In this document: one piece after another, positions 24,958 through 34,211 of the stretch
Layout of the letters: each line of letters starts with the position of its first letter
Position numbering within the stretch: the stretch's first letter is position 1
Source of the DNA: Polaribacter glomeratus
GTDB taxonomy: Bacteria; Bacteroidota; Bacteroidia; Flavobacteriales; Flavobacteriaceae
Direction: 5' to 3'
DNA length: 64,000 nt
Assembly: GCF_002954665.1 (NCBI RefSeq)
Contig: NZ_MSCM01000002.1
Span: 1,369,278 to 1,433,277, forward strand
Program-made: the position numbers and the translations under genes
The notes under the pieces: generated by a model
What the model saw: only the letters and a program-made list of their open reading frames with translations
Told to the model about the DNA's origin: nothing
The model's database searches: none

Positions 24958-27429
24958 ATGAAAAAAATTACCGCTCTCTTCTTTCTTTTTATTTGTGCAA
25001 CGTTTACAGCCCAAGTTCAAGGAAAAATAACAGATATAAATAACAATCCGCTTTCTTTTGTAAGTGTATATTTTGATAAAACAGTAACCGGAACAACGTC
25101 TAATGATAATGGCGATTATATTTTAGAATTGAAAAAAAAAGGAAAACATACTATTCTTTTTCAGTTTTTAGGGTATAAAACGTTAAAAAAAGAAGTTGAT
25201 ATTTCTTCTTTTCCTTTTGAATTGAATGTAAAATTAGAGGAAGAAAACGTAGAACTAAGAGAGGTTTTAATTTCAACTAAAGACAATCCTGCGGATGTAA
25301 TTATTAGAAATGTAATTGCAAATAAAGATAAAAATACTGATAAATTTGCGCAGTATACAGCCAAATTCTACTCACGTGGTTTGTATCGAATTAAAGATGC
25401 TCCAGAGAAATTTTTAGGTCAGAGTTTGGGCGATTTTGGCGGAGGATTAGATTCTACAAGAAGCGGAATTATTTATCTTTCTGAAACTATTTCTGAAATT
25501 AAATATCAGAAAAAACCAAAAGATTTTAAAGAGAATATTATTGCATCAAAAGTTAGCGGGCGCGATAACGGCATCAGTTTTAATAGGGCAGAAGATGCAA
25601 ACATCAACTTTTACGAAAATAGTGTGGAGTTTGGGAATGATTTAATTTCGCCAATTTCTACAAATGCTTTTAGTTACTATAATTACAAATTAGAAGGTAC
25701 TTTTTATGATAAAAATGGCAAGCTCATCAACAAGATAAATATCATTCCTAAACGTAAAAATGACCGCGTTTTTAATGGCTCTTTGTACATAGTAGAAGAT
25801 GATTGGGCTTTGTATGGCGCAGATGTTACAGTTACTGGTGCTCAAATTAATATTCCGGTGGTAGATGTTTTAAAGCTAAAACAAAACTATAATTATTCAG
25901 ATGAAAATGATGCGTGGGTTTTAATCAGTCAGAGTATCGACTTTAAAGTAGATTTCTTCGGATTTAAATTTGACGGTCGTTTTTCTTCTGCATTTTCGAA
26001 CTATAATTTTAAACCCAATTTTACAGAGAAAACCTTTACAAATGAAGTTTTAACTTTTGAAAAAGAAGCAACAGAAAAAGACTCTGTGTATTGGAACAAA
26101 TTAAGACCGGTTCCTTTAACTACAGAAGAGGTTCAAGATTATGTAATTAAGGATAGTATAAAAGTGGTACGTAAGTCTAAAGTGTATTTAGATTCTATAA
26201 ATAAAAAGCAAAATAAGTTTAGTTTTCTTTCGCCTATTACGGGTTATACGTTTCGTAATTCGTACGAAAAATGGGCTGTTTCTTATGATGGATTAATTAA
26301 TGATTTTGGTTTTAATACGGTGCAAGGTTTTAATACATCTGTTGGTGCAAGTTATTTTAAAACGCTAAATGATACAGGTAAATGGTGGAATCTTGGTGCA
26401 AAAGTAAATTATGGTTTTACTGATGAACGAGCAAGACCTGTTCTCTTTTTTAACAAAAAATGGGACAATATTACAAAACCTAAATTGGCTATTTCTGGCG
26501 GAGTTACAACCGCTCAATTTAATGATAGAACGCCAATTACTAAGTTAGATAATATGATTCGTTCTTTGTTAAGAAGGCAAAATTTTATGAAGATTTACGA
26601 AAAAGAATTTGCTAAAATTGCATATTCAGAAGAAATTAAAAACGGCGTTTATCTTTCAACTTCTTTAGAATACGCAAACAGAAAGCCACTTTTTAATACT
26701 AGTAATTATTCTTTTGCACGCCAAAGTATTGCCGATCCTTATACTTCTAATAATCCTATAGATCCGCAAGATTTTACAAATGCGGGTTTTACAGAACATA
26801 AAATTGCAACTTTAAATGTTGGTGCAACTTTTATCTTTAATCAGAAATACTTGTCGTATCCAGAGACTAAATTTAATCTTGGCAATAATAAGTATCCAAC
26901 TTTAAACGTCAACTACAGAAAAATCTTTGGAGCTTCTAATTCTGATTTAAATTCTGATTTATTTCTAGCTAACTTATCACAAGATGTAGATGCTGGTAAT
27001 TATGGTAAATTAGTCTATAATTTAAAAGGAGGGATATTTCTAAAGCAAAAAGACATCGCTTTTATGGATAATTTACAAACAAACGGTAATCAGTTGGTTT
27101 TTATTACAGGCAGTCAGTTAAATAACTTTGGTTTGTTAGAATATTATAAATTTTACACGAATGATAAATATGCCGAAGCACATATAGAGCATAATTTTAA
27201 AGGTGCTATTTTAGGTAAAATTCCGTTGCTAAATAAACTGAATTTTCACTTAATTGGTGGTGCAAAAACCTTGTTCATGGCAGATAGAAATCCGTATTCA
27301 GAATATTCTGTAGGTTTAGACAATGTTGGTTTTGGTAAATGGCGTTTTTTAAGAGTTGATTATGTAAAATCGTTTCATGCAGGAATTAAAAATGACGGAT
27401 TTTTATTCAGATTAAATTTATTAAACTAA
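24958..27429 (+). CDS. DUF5686 outer-membrane protein with CarboxypepD_reg-like domain
   Basis: 823 aa. Signal peptide about residues 1-19 (FICATFTAQ). Residues about 20-110 form a carboxypeptidase-regulatory-like beta domain (VQGKITDINNNPLSFVSVYFD, KTVTGTTSNDNGDY). The rest, with segments such as ADVIIRNVIANKDKN, FYSRGLYRIKD and a long strand-rich C-terminus ending FHAGIKNDGFLFRLNLLN, matches DUF5686, a Bacteroidetes-specific predicted outer-membrane barrel of unknown function. It has its own promoter and is followed closely by moaD, though moaD has its own minus-7 element. Confidence 0.85.
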   Translation: MKKITALFFLFICATFTAQVQGKITDINNNPLSFVSVYFDKTVTGTTSNDNGDYILELKKKGKHTILFQFLGYKTLKKEVDISSFPFELNVKLEEENVELREVLISTKDNPADVIIRNVIANKDKNTDKFAQYTAKFYSRGLYRIKDAPEKFLGQSLGDFGGGLDSTRSGIIYLSETISEIKYQKKPKDFKENIIASKVSGRDNGISFNRAEDANINFYENSVEFGNDLISPISTNAFSYYNYKLEGTFYDKNGKLINKINIIPKRKNDRVFNGSLYIVEDDWALYGADVTVTGAQINIPVVDVLKLKQNYNYSDENDAWVLISQSIDFKVDFFGFKFDGRFSSAFSNYNFKPNFTEKTFTNEVLTFEKEATEKDSVYWNKLRPVPLTTEEVQDYVIKDSIKVVRKSKVYLDSINKKQNKFSFLSPITGYTFRNSYEKWAVSYDGLINDFGFNTVQGFNTSVGASYFKTLNDTGKWWNLGAKVNYGFTDERARPVLFFNKKWDNITKPKLAISGGVTTAQFNDRTPITKLDNMIRSLLRRQNFMKIYEKEFAKIAYSEEIKNGVYLSTSLEYANRKPLFNTSNYSFARQSIADPYTSNNPIDPQDFTNAGFTEHKIATLNVGATFIFNQKYLSYPETKFNLGNNKYPTLNVNYRKIFGASNSDLNSDLFLANLSQDVDAGNYGKLVYNLKGGIFLKQKDIAFMDNLQTNGNQLVFITGSQLNNFGLLEYYKFYTNDKYAEAHIEHNFKGAILGKIPLLNKLNFHLIGGAKTLFMADRNPYSEYSVGLDNVGFGKWRFLRVDYVKSFHAGIKNDGFLFRLNLLN

Positions 27430-27434
27430 AACTT

Positions 27435-27442
27435 TATCTTTG
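27435..27442 (+). promoter_or_regulatory. Minus-7 element of moaD, predicting a near-leaderless mRNA
   Basis: TATCTTTG matches TAnnTTTG and ends six bases before the ATG at 27449, so transcription would begin at or within a few bases of the start codon. It overlaps the in-frame TTG codons at 27440 and 27443, arguing against those as starts. Confidence 0.55.
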
Positions 27443-27448
27443 TTGCTC

Positions 27449-27691
27449 ATGAACATAAAAACACTTTTTTTCGGAATTACAACAGATTATGTTGGCGCAT
27501 CAGAATTGCATATTGACGTTGAAGAAAACACATCCATAAAAGATTTTAAATCCGTTTTAAAACAAAAATTTACGCAATTAGAAAACATTAATACCTATGC
27601 AATTGCAGTAAATGAAGAATATGCAACAGATGGTTTAATTCTAAAAATAGGTGATGTTGTCGCGGTGATTCCGCCTGTAAGTGGCGGTTAA
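27449..27691 (+). CDS. moaD: Molybdopterin synthase small (sulfur carrier) subunit MoaD
   Basis: 80 aa from the ATG at 27449. Ubiquitin-like fold, with the functional C-terminal Gly-Gly (IPPVSGG) that is adenylated and thiocarboxylated and inserts into MoaE to convert cPMP to molybdopterin. Length and the AIAVNEEYATDGLILKIGDVVAVIPPVSGG tail, read in pieces, fit the family. The catalytic partner moaE is 0.5 kb downstream on the same strand, separated by an opposite-strand gene. Confidence 0.93.
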   Translation: MNIKTLFFGITTDYVGASELHIDVEENTSIKDFKSVLKQKFTQLENINTYAIAVNEEYATDGLILKIGDVVAVIPPVSGG

Positions 27692-27788
27692 AAAATCCAT
27701 GCAATTCTTTCTGAAAGCAAGAAATTAGTGTACAGACTTATGCTCTGAATCTCTATTTTTTCTGTGAGACCCTGTGCAACAAAAAAAA

Positions 27789-28064
27789 CTATTTCTTTAA
27801 ATATTTATAATCCATATAAAAAGTTCCAAAAGGAAGAATAGAACACAGTAAAACGATTCCTAAATCTTTAATATTCCAATTCATTTCTTTTTTAAGCATG
27901 ATTGCCAAAATAATGTACAGCATAAATAAAACGCCGTGAGGCATTCCAAACATTTTCACAAAACTTGGGTCGTTTAAAGCATATTTGTAATACAAGCCTA
28001 AACTCATTAATAATAAGTAAGAAATTCCTTCTAAAAAACTAACAACTCTAAAGATATTTTTCAT
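27789..28064 (-). CDS. DUF3817 small membrane protein
   Basis: 91 aa from the ATG at 28064; a further 12-residue in-frame extension (MLRKLAMTKNKY) runs into a repeat element and is unlikely to be used. Three predicted helices: about 3-22, 35-52 and 63-80. FRVVSFLEGISYLLLM and the MPHGVLFMLYIILA segment with His match DUF3817, an integral membrane family of unknown function. It lies in antisense between moaD and moaE, but nothing links it to molybdopterin synthesis. Confidence 0.8.
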   Translation of the reverse strand: MKNIFRVVSFLEGISYLLLMSLGLYYKYALNDPSFVKMFGMPHGVLFMLYIILAIMLKKEMNWNIKDLGIVLLCSILPFGTFYMDYKYLKK

Positions 28065-28076
28065 GTATTTATTTTT

Positions 28077-28130
28077 CGTCATTGCGAGTTTACGAAGCAA
28101 TCTGTTAACTTAGAAGCAGATTAGTTGCTT
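28077..28130. repeat. REP-like palindromic intergenic repeat
   Basis: CGTCATTGCGAG then AAGCAATCTG forms an imperfect hairpin with CAGATTAGTTGCTT at 28117-28130. A related unit, GTCATTGCGA followed by AAGCAATCTG, is at 33993-34022. Elements of this kind are widespread between genes in Flavobacteriia. Confidence 0.6.
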
Positions 28131-28207
28131 TTAGAACTTTTCTAAAGACGTTTTATTTTATTTTACAAAAATACAATATTGTTTTCCTATTTTTGTCTTA
28201 GTGTTGC

Positions 28208-28226
28208 ACTTGTTTCAGAATCTCAT
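28208..28226 (+). repeat. Short dispersed repeat, copy 1
   Basis: ACTTGTTTCAGAATCTCAT differs by one base from 34138-34156. This copy ends three bases before the moaE start codon, so it forms the end of the moaE leader. Confidence 0.6.
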
Positions 28227-28229
28227 AAA

Positions 28230-28652
28230 ATGCAAAGAACTTCAATTAAAATTACTTCGGATAAATTAGATTTACAAGCATGTTACAATTTTGTAGAAGA
28301 TGATTCTTGTGGCGGAATTTCTGCATTTATTGGCACTGTTAGAAACGACACGCAAGGAAAAGAGGTGACACAATTAGATTTTTCTACCTACAAACCAATG
28401 GCAATTAAAGAAATGCAAAAAATTGCAGAATTAGCGTTATCAAAGTTTGATATAAAAAAAATTGCGATTCATCATGCAGAAGGAATGCTTCAAATTGGCG
28501 CTATTCCTGTAATCATCACTGCATCTGCAAAACATAGAAAAGCCGCCTTTTTAGCTTGTGAATTTGCCATTGACACATTAAAAGAAACGGTTCCTATCTG
28601 GAAAAAAGAGCATTTTTCTGATGGTGAAATTTGGGTAAATGCGCATCCATAG
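28230..28652 (+). CDS. moaE: Molybdopterin synthase catalytic subunit MoaE
   Basis: 140 aa from the ATG at 28230. An in-frame ATG at 28179 would add 17 residues encoded partly by a dispersed repeat and is not family-like. Motifs: GGISAFIGTVRNDTQGKEV, HHAEGMLQIGAIPVIITASAKHRKAAFLACEF read in parts, and the C-terminal VPIWKKEHFSDGEIWVNAHP whose Lys residues form the active site with the MoaD C-terminus. It transfers sulfur to cPMP to give molybdopterin in the cytoplasm. Confidence 0.93.
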   Translation: MQRTSIKITSDKLDLQACYNFVEDDSCGGISAFIGTVRNDTQGKEVTQLDFSTYKPMAIKEMQKIAELALSKFDIKKIAIHHAEGMLQIGAIPVIITASAKHRKAAFLACEFAIDTLKETVPIWKKEHFSDGEIWVNAHP

Positions 28653-28680
28653 GGTTTGTGTTCAATTCTCAGTCAACAAT

Positions 28681-28810
28681 TATCGTTTATCATTTTACAG
28701 TCTTTAGTTTTCAGTCGCAGTGATCAGTATTAGTAGGCTGGCTTGGTTTGCGTAACCGTGAGAAACTGCTAATGAAAACTGCCAACTAATTTACTTGCTA
28801 CTGAAAACTG
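28681..28810. repeat. Low-complexity intergenic repeat reaching into the end of ctaA
   Basis: TGAAAACTG occurs at 28773-28781 and 28802-28810, in a stretch of related CAGTTTTC/GAAAACTG words. The second copy lies inside the ctaA coding sequence and supplies its last codons (VFSSK), suggesting that repeat insertion or slippage set the C-terminus. Confidence 0.45.
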
Positions 28811-29822
28811 TTTTTCTACTCTGTATCCACAAATAAAATTGCAATCCAAATAAAAGTGCTCCAGCTAATAAATGTGTTGCTTGCGTTCCTATTGGGAATT
28901 CTGCGTAATACATTAAAATACCAGTAATGGTTTCTAAAAAGAGTAGGAAAACAATCCAATTTACCAATTTATAACCTAGCTTTTTAATTTGATTGATGTA
29001 AAACAATCCGAAGTTTACAAGTACAATTGCAATGGTAAATGATCTATGAAAATAGAATTTAAAACTAGGATTCATTAAGCTGTAATTCTTATTTTCAAAA
29101 CCAAATTGTTTTACTTGTTCGTCTATAAATTGTCTTACTTGCGTACCCATTGCAATTTGAATCAAAGAGAAAATGACAGAAATAATCAACAGTTTATTGA
29201 ATAATGAGTTGTAATTGTATTCCTTTTTATTAGCAGAAACAATGAATTTTAACTGTAATAAAAGGCCGATAATTACCAAGCCTATAACCATGTGAACGGT
29301 TATTAAGCCAGGTTTTAGATTTGTATCTACCACCATTTTACCCATTACTGCTTCTACTAACATTAAGAAAAAAGCAGCATAGGCTAGTAACGGTATTCTT
29401 TTGTCTTCTTTCCAGAATTTGGATGCTGCATAGATTAAAAACAAGAATACAAAACCAGAAAGTACGGTTGCCAGTCTATTTATATATTCTGTCCAAGTAT
29501 GAAATTTATTAAAAGTGGCATAATCATGTTTTACGTACCTTTTCCAATGATTTATGTTGAATTCAGAGGCTGTTTTAAGGTCTTTTTCAGCAACAAATAA
29601 AACTTTGTCTTTAATAATGATAATACCTTTAGTATACGTTGTGTTTGGTTTCCAAGTAATTTGATCTTCCGAAGTTGGCGGAATGTAATATCCAAAACAT
29701 TTTGGCCAATCAGGACAGCCCATTCCAGAACCCGTCATTCTCACAACAGAACCTGCCAAAAAAATTAAATAAACAGAAATAATAGCAATTTGTACAATTT
29801 GTGGAAACCTATTTTTCATCAC
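28791..29822 (-). CDS. ctaA: Heme A synthase (COX15/CtaA family)
   Basis: 343 aa, eight predicted transmembrane helices. The N-terminal helix and loop FLAGSVVRMTGSGMGCPDWPKCFG is the family signature, including the conserved Cys pair. Conserved heme-ligand histidines are seen in FNKFHTWTEYINRL, ITVHMVIG, FHRSFTIA and ATHLLAGALLFG. It oxidises the C8 methyl group of heme O to give heme A for cytochrome c oxidase in the inner membrane. The periplasmic loop between about residues 45 and 95 has the Bacteroidetes-type insertion. A minus-7 element is at 29837-29844, so it is transcribed on its own after the cold-shock gene terminator. Confidence 0.93.
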   Translation of the reverse strand: MMKNRFPQIVQIAIISVYLIFLAGSVVRMTGSGMGCPDWPKCFGYYIPPTSEDQITWKPNTTYTKGIIIIKDKVLFVAEKDLKTASEFNINHWKRYVKHDYATFNKFHTWTEYINRLATVLSGFVFLFLIYAASKFWKEDKRIPLLAYAAFFLMLVEAVMGKMVVDTNLKPGLITVHMVIGLVIIGLLLQLKFIVSANKKEYNYNSLFNKLLIISVIFSLIQIAMGTQVRQFIDEQVKQFGFENKNYSLMNPSFKFYFHRSFTIAIVLVNFGLFYINQIKKLGYKLVNWIVFLLFLETITGILMYYAEFPIGTQATHLLAGALLFGLQFYLWIQSRKTVFSSK

Positions 29823-29836
29823 CTTTAATATTTATA

Positions 29837-29844
29837 CAAAAATA
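29837..29844 (-). promoter_or_regulatory. Minus-7 element of ctaA
   Basis: TATTTTTG on the minus strand matches TAnnTTTG and lies 14 bases before the ATG at 29822. Confidence 0.55.
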
Positions 29845-29848
29845 CGGC

Positions 29849-29881
29849 AAAAAAAAATCGTCTAAAAATAATTTAGACGAT
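29849..29881 (-). terminator. Terminator of the cold-shock gene
   Basis: ATCGTCTAAA (29857-29866) pairs perfectly with TTTAGACGAT (29872-29881) around a five-base loop; on the minus strand a run of about nine T follows directly. Confidence 0.88.
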
Positions 29882-29908
29882 CTTTTTTCTGTAAAAAATT
29901 TTAAGATA

Positions 29909-30100
29909 TTAGATTACTCTAACGTCTACTGCATTTAAACCTTTTCTACCTTCTTTAAGATCAAATTCTACTGCATCGCCTTCTCTAACTTCGTCAATTA
30001 AGCCTGATACATGTAAAAAATACTCTGTTTTTGATCCATCTTCGATTACAAATCCAAATCCTTTAGATTCATTGAAGAATTTTACTGTTCCGTTTTTCAC
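29909..30100 (-). CDS. Cold-shock domain protein (CspA family)
   Basis: 63 aa, a single OB-fold cold-shock domain. The RNP1 motif KGFGFVIE (residues 13-20) and RNP2 motif EYFLHVSGL (26-34) are present, with RNP2 diverged from the usual VFVHFS. It binds single-stranded RNA/DNA as an RNA chaperone; the family is needed for cold growth or general RNA handling. It has its own terminator. The long gene-free region upstream (30101-30480) may include a structured 5' leader, as in many csp genes, but none can be proven. Confidence 0.92.
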   Translation of the reverse strand: MKNGTVKFFNESKGFGFVIEDGSKTEYFLHVSGLIDEVREGDAVEFDLKEGRKGLNAVDVRVI

Positions 30101-30480
30101 TTTGATAAATAATAAATGTTAATAATAATCAAATATACATATTTTAAGTGTTTGTTTTTTTTATTTATAAATAAAATCAACCAATGTTTTTTTGAATAAA
30201 GCCTTTAAAAAAAAGCATAAAAAAATTATTAGATAACTATTTTAAGAATGTCAATACAATCAGGGCTTTAAGCGTTTTTTTTATTTTAAAACACTGTAAA
30301 ACAGTTTTTTGAAAAAAAGTTTAAAATCACTAAAAAATCGAAAAAGAGTCATTTTGTTAAAAACTTCATAGGTTTTGTGGATAAGTATGGCTTTCTTTTT
30401 GGAACAAAAAATTCCATCTTTGTAGAAGTCGTTTCAAAGCGATTTATTAAGATTTAATAACACTCAAATTTCAATAATAA
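30101..30480. promoter_or_regulatory. Shared upstream region of the cold-shock gene and nrdBA
   Basis: 380 bases without a gene, very AT-rich. Structures noticed: a small inverted repeat AACACTG/ACAGTTTT near 30291-30310, a perfect DnaA box at 30376-30384, and a minus-7-like CATCTTTG at about 30416-30423 that could serve nrdB. No NrdR-type paired boxes were recognised. Confidence 0.5.
30376..30384 (-). promoter_or_regulatory. Perfect DnaA box upstream of nrdB
   Basis: TGTGGATAA reads as TTATCCACA on the minus strand, the consensus DnaA box. It is about 97 bases before the nrdB ATG. In E. coli the nrdAB promoter is controlled by DnaA boxes, so the position is suggestive. One 9-base match is expected about once by chance in 64 kb on both strands. 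Confidence 0.45.
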
Positions 30481-31452
30481 ATGTCTTTTAAAGAACCAAT
30501 TTTACAACCAAATGATAATCGCTTCGTAATTTTTCCTATTCAACATGATGATTTATGGGAGTGGTATAAAAAACAACAGGCCTGTTTTTGGACTGCAGAA
30601 GAAATTGATCTACATGCTGATATTGTAGATTGGAACACTAAGTTAACGGATGATGAGCGTTATTTTATCAAACATATTTTAGCATTTTTTGCTGCATCAG
30701 ACGGCATTGTAAACGAAAATTTAGCAGAGAACTTTGTAAATGAAGTACAATATTCTGAAGCAAAATTTTTCTACGGATTTCAAATCATGATGGAAAACGT
30801 GCATTCTGAAACTTATTCTTTATTAATAGACACCTATGTTAAGGACGAAGTTGAAAAAGATAGATTGTTTAGAGCTATTGAAGTTTTCCCTGCAATTAAG
30901 AAAAAAGCAGATTGGGCTTTAAAATGGATAGAATCTGATTCTTTTGCAGAACGTTTAATTGCTTTTGCAGCTGTTGAGGGTATTTTCTTTTCAGGAGCAT
31001 TTTGTTCAATTTTCTGGTTAAAGAAAAGAGGATTATTACCTGGATTAACTTTTTCTAACGAATTAATTTCTAGGGATGAAGGAATGCATGCAGATTTTGC
31101 TGTGCATTTACATAATAATCATATTGTAAATAGAGTAGCTCCAGAGCGTATTAGAGAAATTTTAATTGATGCTTTAAATATTGAACGTGAGTTTATTACA
31201 GAATCTTTGCCTGCAAGTTTAATTGGTATGAATTCTAAGTTGATGACCCAATATTTAGAATTTGTTACAGACAGATTGTTATTAGAATTTGGATGTCAAA
31301 AAGAATATGACGCAACAAACCCATTTGATTTTATGGAAATGATTTCTTTAGAAGGAAAAACTAATTTCTTCGAAAAAAGAGTTTCTGAGTATCAAAAAGC
31401 GGGTGTAAAATCTGGAGGAACAGGAAGTATAAGTTTCGATTCAGATTTTTAA
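30481..31452 (+). CDS. nrdB: Class Ia ribonucleotide reductase small (R2) subunit
   Basis: 323 aa. Iron ligands and radical site are visible: Asp74 (ASDGIVNEN), Tyr98 as the likely radical Tyr ([16 protein letters not shown]), Glu105, His108, and Glu/His in [12 protein letters not shown] and [14 protein letters not shown]. The sequence is strikingly close to the eukaryotic R2 type: [28 protein letters not shown] and the C-terminal SFDSDF tail, comparable to the vertebrate FTLDADF tail that docks on R1. It supplies the tyrosyl radical for reduction of NDPs to dNDPs in the cytoplasm. It is first in nrdB-nrdA. Confidence 0.96.
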   Translation: MSFKEPILQPNDNRFVIFPIQHDDLWEWYKKQQACFWTAEEIDLHADIVDWNTKLTDDERYFIKHILAFFAASDGIVNENLAENFVNEVQYSEAKFFYGFQIMMENVHSETYSLLIDTYVKDEVEKDRLFRAIEVFPAIKKKADWALKWIESDSFAERLIAFAAVEGIFFSGAFCSIFWLKKRGLLPGLTFSNELISRDEGMHADFAVHLHNNHIVNRVAPERIREILIDALNIEREFITESLPASLIGMNSKLMTQYLEFVTDRLLLEFGCQKEYDATNPFDFMEMISLEGKTNFFEKRVSEYQKAGVKSGGTGSISFDSDF

Positions 31453-31527
31453 TTTAGTTTACTTCCCTCTCAGAAACTAAATTTTCTATATAAATTCTAA
31501 TTTTTATTAGAATTGTAAAAATAAACT

Positions 31528-31548
31528 GCCAAAATGTGGATGTTTTGG
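31528..31548 (+). other. Small hairpin between nrdB and nrdA
   Basis: GCCAAAA (31528-31534) pairs with TTTTGGC (31542-31548). No U-tract follows, so it is not a terminator; it might set nrdB/nrdA stoichiometry by mRNA processing or stability. The intergenic gap is 136 bases. Confidence 0.35.
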
Positions 31549-31588
31549 CGGCTATCATAATTAAGTTTAAAATAAAACCAACAACCCA

Positions 31589-33985
31589 ATGTACGTATTA
31601 AAAAGAGATGGCAAACAAGAACCAGTGATGTTCGATAAGATCACTGCAAGAGTTAAAAAAATGTGTTATGGATTAAACGATATCGTTGAACCCGTAAAAG
31701 TTGCAATGCGTGTTATTGAGGGCTTGTATGATGGTGTAACCACATCCGAATTAGATAATTTAGCAGCCGAAACTGCCGCTACAATGACAACTGCACATCC
31801 AGATTACGCAAAATTAGCAGCAAGAATAGCCGTTTCTAACTTACATAAAAACACTAAAAAATCATTCTCCGAAACGATGGATGATTTGTATTACTATGTA
31901 AATCCACGTACAGAAAAGAAAGCGCCATTATTGGCAGATGATGTATACAAAATAATCAAAGACAATGCAGAGAAATTAGATTCTACTATTATTTACAATA
32001 GAGATTTTAACTACGATTATTTTGGTTTTAAAACTTTAGAACGTTCTTATTTACTAAAATTGAACGGTCAAATTGCAGAACGTCCACAACATATGTTAAT
32101 GCGTGTTTCTATCGGTATTCATAAAAACGATATTGATGAAGCAATTGCAACTTATGAGTTAATGAGTAAAAAATATTTTACACATGCAACGCCAACATTA
32201 TTTAATGCAGGTACACCAAAACCACAAATGTCTTCTTGTTTTTTATTGCAAATGCAAGATGATAGTATTGAAGGAATTTACGATACGTTAAAACAAACTG
32301 CTAAAATATCGCAATCTGCTGGCGGTATTGGTTTGTCTTTACATAACATTAGAGCAACAGGTTCTTACATTGCTGGTACTAATGGAACATCTAACGGAAT
32401 TGTGCCAATGTTAAAAGTATTTAATGACACGGCGCGTTATGTAGATCAAGGTGGCGGAAAACGTAAAGGTTCTTTTGCAATGTATTTAGAGCCTTGGCAT
32501 GCAGATATTTTTGCTTTTTTAGATTTAAAGAAAAATCATGGAAAAGAAGAAATGCGTGCAAGAGATCTATTTTATGCAATGTGGATTTCAGATTTATTTA
32601 TGAAACGTGTAGAAGAAGATGCAAATTGGACGTTAATGTGTCCTCATGAATGTCCTCATTTATATGATACGTATGGCGAAGAATTTGAACGTTTATATAC
32701 AAGTTACGAAGTTGCTGGTAAAGGTAGAAAAACAATTAGAGCGCGTGAATTATGGGAGAAAATCTTAGAATCTCAAATTGAGACAGGAACACCATATATG
32801 TTGTATAAAGATGCTGTAAACCGCAAAACAAATCAGAAAAATTTAGGAACTATTCGTTCTTCTAACTTGTGTACAGAAATTATGGAATTTACAGCAAAAG
32901 ACGAAGTTGCTGTTTGTAATTTAGCATCTATTGCATTACCAATGTTTGTTTCTGAAAAAGAAAACGGAGCGAAATTTTTCAATCATAAAAGATTATTTGA
33001 AATTACTAAAAAAGTAATTCGTAATCTAGATACAGTGATTGATATGAATTACTATCCTGTAAAAGAAGCAGAAAACTCTAATTTTAGACACAGACCTGTA
33101 GGTTTAGGAATTCAAGGTTTAGCAGATGCTTTTATTCAATTGCGTTTACCATTTACCTGTGATGAAGCTAAAAAACTGAATCAAGAAATATTTGAAACCA
33201 TGTATTTTGCAGCTGTAACTTCTTCTATGGAATTAGCTAAAGCAAAAGGACCCTATTCTACATTTAAAGGTTCGCCAATGTCTGAAGGAGAATTTCAGTA
33301 CAATATGTGGGGAATTAAAGATGAAGAATTAAGTGGAAATTGGGATTGGGCTAAATTGCGTAAGCAAGTAATGAAGCACGGAGTTAGAAACTCATTGTTA
33401 ATGGCGCCAATGCCAACTGCATCTACTTCGCAAATTTTAGGAAATAACGAAGCTTTTGAGCCGTATACTTCTAATATTTATACACGTAGAGTTTTATCTG
33501 GAGAGTTTATTGTTGTAAACAAACATTTACTAGAAGATCTAGTACAATTAGGTTTGTGGGATAATGATATGAAAGAAAACATTATGCGTGCAAATGGTTC
33601 TGTACAGCATATAGAATCTATTCCTGCAGATTTAAGAGAATTGTACAAAACAGTTTGGGAGTTGAGTATGAAAGATATTATAGATATGGCCCGTCATAGA
33701 GGTTATTTTATAGATCAATCTCAATCTTTAAACTTGTTTATGAAAGATCCAGATTTTGGTAAATTAACATCAATGCATTTCTACGGATGGAAATCTGGCT
33801 TAAAAACAGGAATGTACTATTTAAGAACAAAATCGGCAGTAAATGCAACTCAGTTTACCGTTTCTAAAGAAAAAACAGAAGAGGTAATTGAAGAAAAACC
33901 AATGAGTCCTGCAGAATTTAAATCAATGGTGGATGCTTCTAAAAACGGAGCGCCAGATGACGATTGTTTGATGTGTGGATCTTAA
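31589..33985 (+). CDS. nrdA: Class Ia ribonucleotide reductase large (R1) subunit
   Basis: 798 aa. An ATP-cone regulatory domain ([21 protein letters not shown] onwards) occupies about residues 1-95. The ten-stranded barrel follows, with active-site cysteines in MSSCFLLQ, in the finger-loop NLCTEIMEF, and in [10 protein letters not shown]. Substrate loop [15 protein letters not shown] and radical-transfer [15 protein letters not shown] tyrosines are present. The C-terminal swinging-arm pair is CLMCGS. The protein is of the eukaryote-like R1 type, matching its R2 partner. It reduces ribonucleoside diphosphates, with ATP/dATP control through the cone. Downstream lies a terminator and a dNTPase gene. 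Confidence 0.96.
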   Translation: MYVLKRDGKQEPVMFDKITARVKKMCYGLNDIVEPVKVAMRVIEGLYDGVTTSELDNLAAETAATMTTAHPDYAKLAARIAVSNLHKNTKKSFSETMDDLYYYVNPRTEKKAPLLADDVYKIIKDNAEKLDSTIIYNRDFNYDYFGFKTLERSYLLKLNGQIAERPQHMLMRVSIGIHKNDIDEAIATYELMSKKYFTHATPTLFNAGTPKPQMSSCFLLQMQDDSIEGIYDTLKQTAKISQSAGGIGLSLHNIRATGSYIAGTNGTSNGIVPMLKVFNDTARYVDQGGGKRKGSFAMYLEPWHADIFAFLDLKKNHGKEEMRARDLFYAMWISDLFMKRVEEDANWTLMCPHECPHLYDTYGEEFERLYTSYEVAGKGRKTIRARELWEKILESQIETGTPYMLYKDAVNRKTNQKNLGTIRSSNLCTEIMEFTAKDEVAVCNLASIALPMFVSEKENGAKFFNHKRLFEITKKVIRNLDTVIDMNYYPVKEAENSNFRHRPVGLGIQGLADAFIQLRLPFTCDEAKKLNQEIFETMYFAAVTSSMELAKAKGPYSTFKGSPMSEGEFQYNMWGIKDEELSGNWDWAKLRKQVMKHGVRNSLLMAPMPTASTSQILGNNEAFEPYTSNIYTRRVLSGEFIVVNKHLLEDLVQLGLWDNDMKENIMRANGSVQHIESIPADLRELYKTVWELSMKDIIDMARHRGYFIDQSQSLNLFMKDPDFGKLTSMHFYGWKSGLKTGMYYLRTKSAVNATQFTVSKEKTEEVIEEKPMSPAEFKSMVDASKNGAPDDDCLMCGS

Positions 33986-33992
33986 TAGAAAA

Positions 33993-34022
33993 GTCATTGC
34001 GAATAAAGTGAAGCAATCTGTC
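33993..34022. repeat. REP-like intergenic repeat, second copy
   Basis: GTCATTGCGA plus AAGCAATCTG, the same unit as at 28077-28104, directly after the nrdA stop codon. Confidence 0.55.
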
Positions 34023-34080
34023 TATAAAGAGTATTTTGTTTGTTGTTTTCGCAAAGATCTATTTTAAATAAAAGTTCAAA

Positions 34081-34111
34081 AAAAGAGAAGTAGAAATGCT
34101 TCTCTTTTTTT
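34081..34111 (+). terminator. Terminator of nrdBA
   Basis: AAAAGAGAAG (34081-34090) pairs with CTTCTCTTTT (34099-34108) around an eight-base loop, followed by more T. Confidence 0.85.
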
Positions 34112-34137
34112 GTATTTTCGAACTCTCGTTATTTTGA

Positions 34138-34156
34138 ACTTGTTTCAAAATCTCAT
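34138..34156 (+). repeat. Short dispersed repeat, copy 2
   Basis: ACTTGTTTCAAAATCTCAT, 18 of 19 bases identical to 28208-28226. Here it lies 55 bases before the dNTPase start. Confidence 0.55.
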
Positions 34157-34211
34157 TATAAAAAATATTGAACTTTTAAATTAAGTTCAATACAAGTAAA
34201 TTTAGCATACT

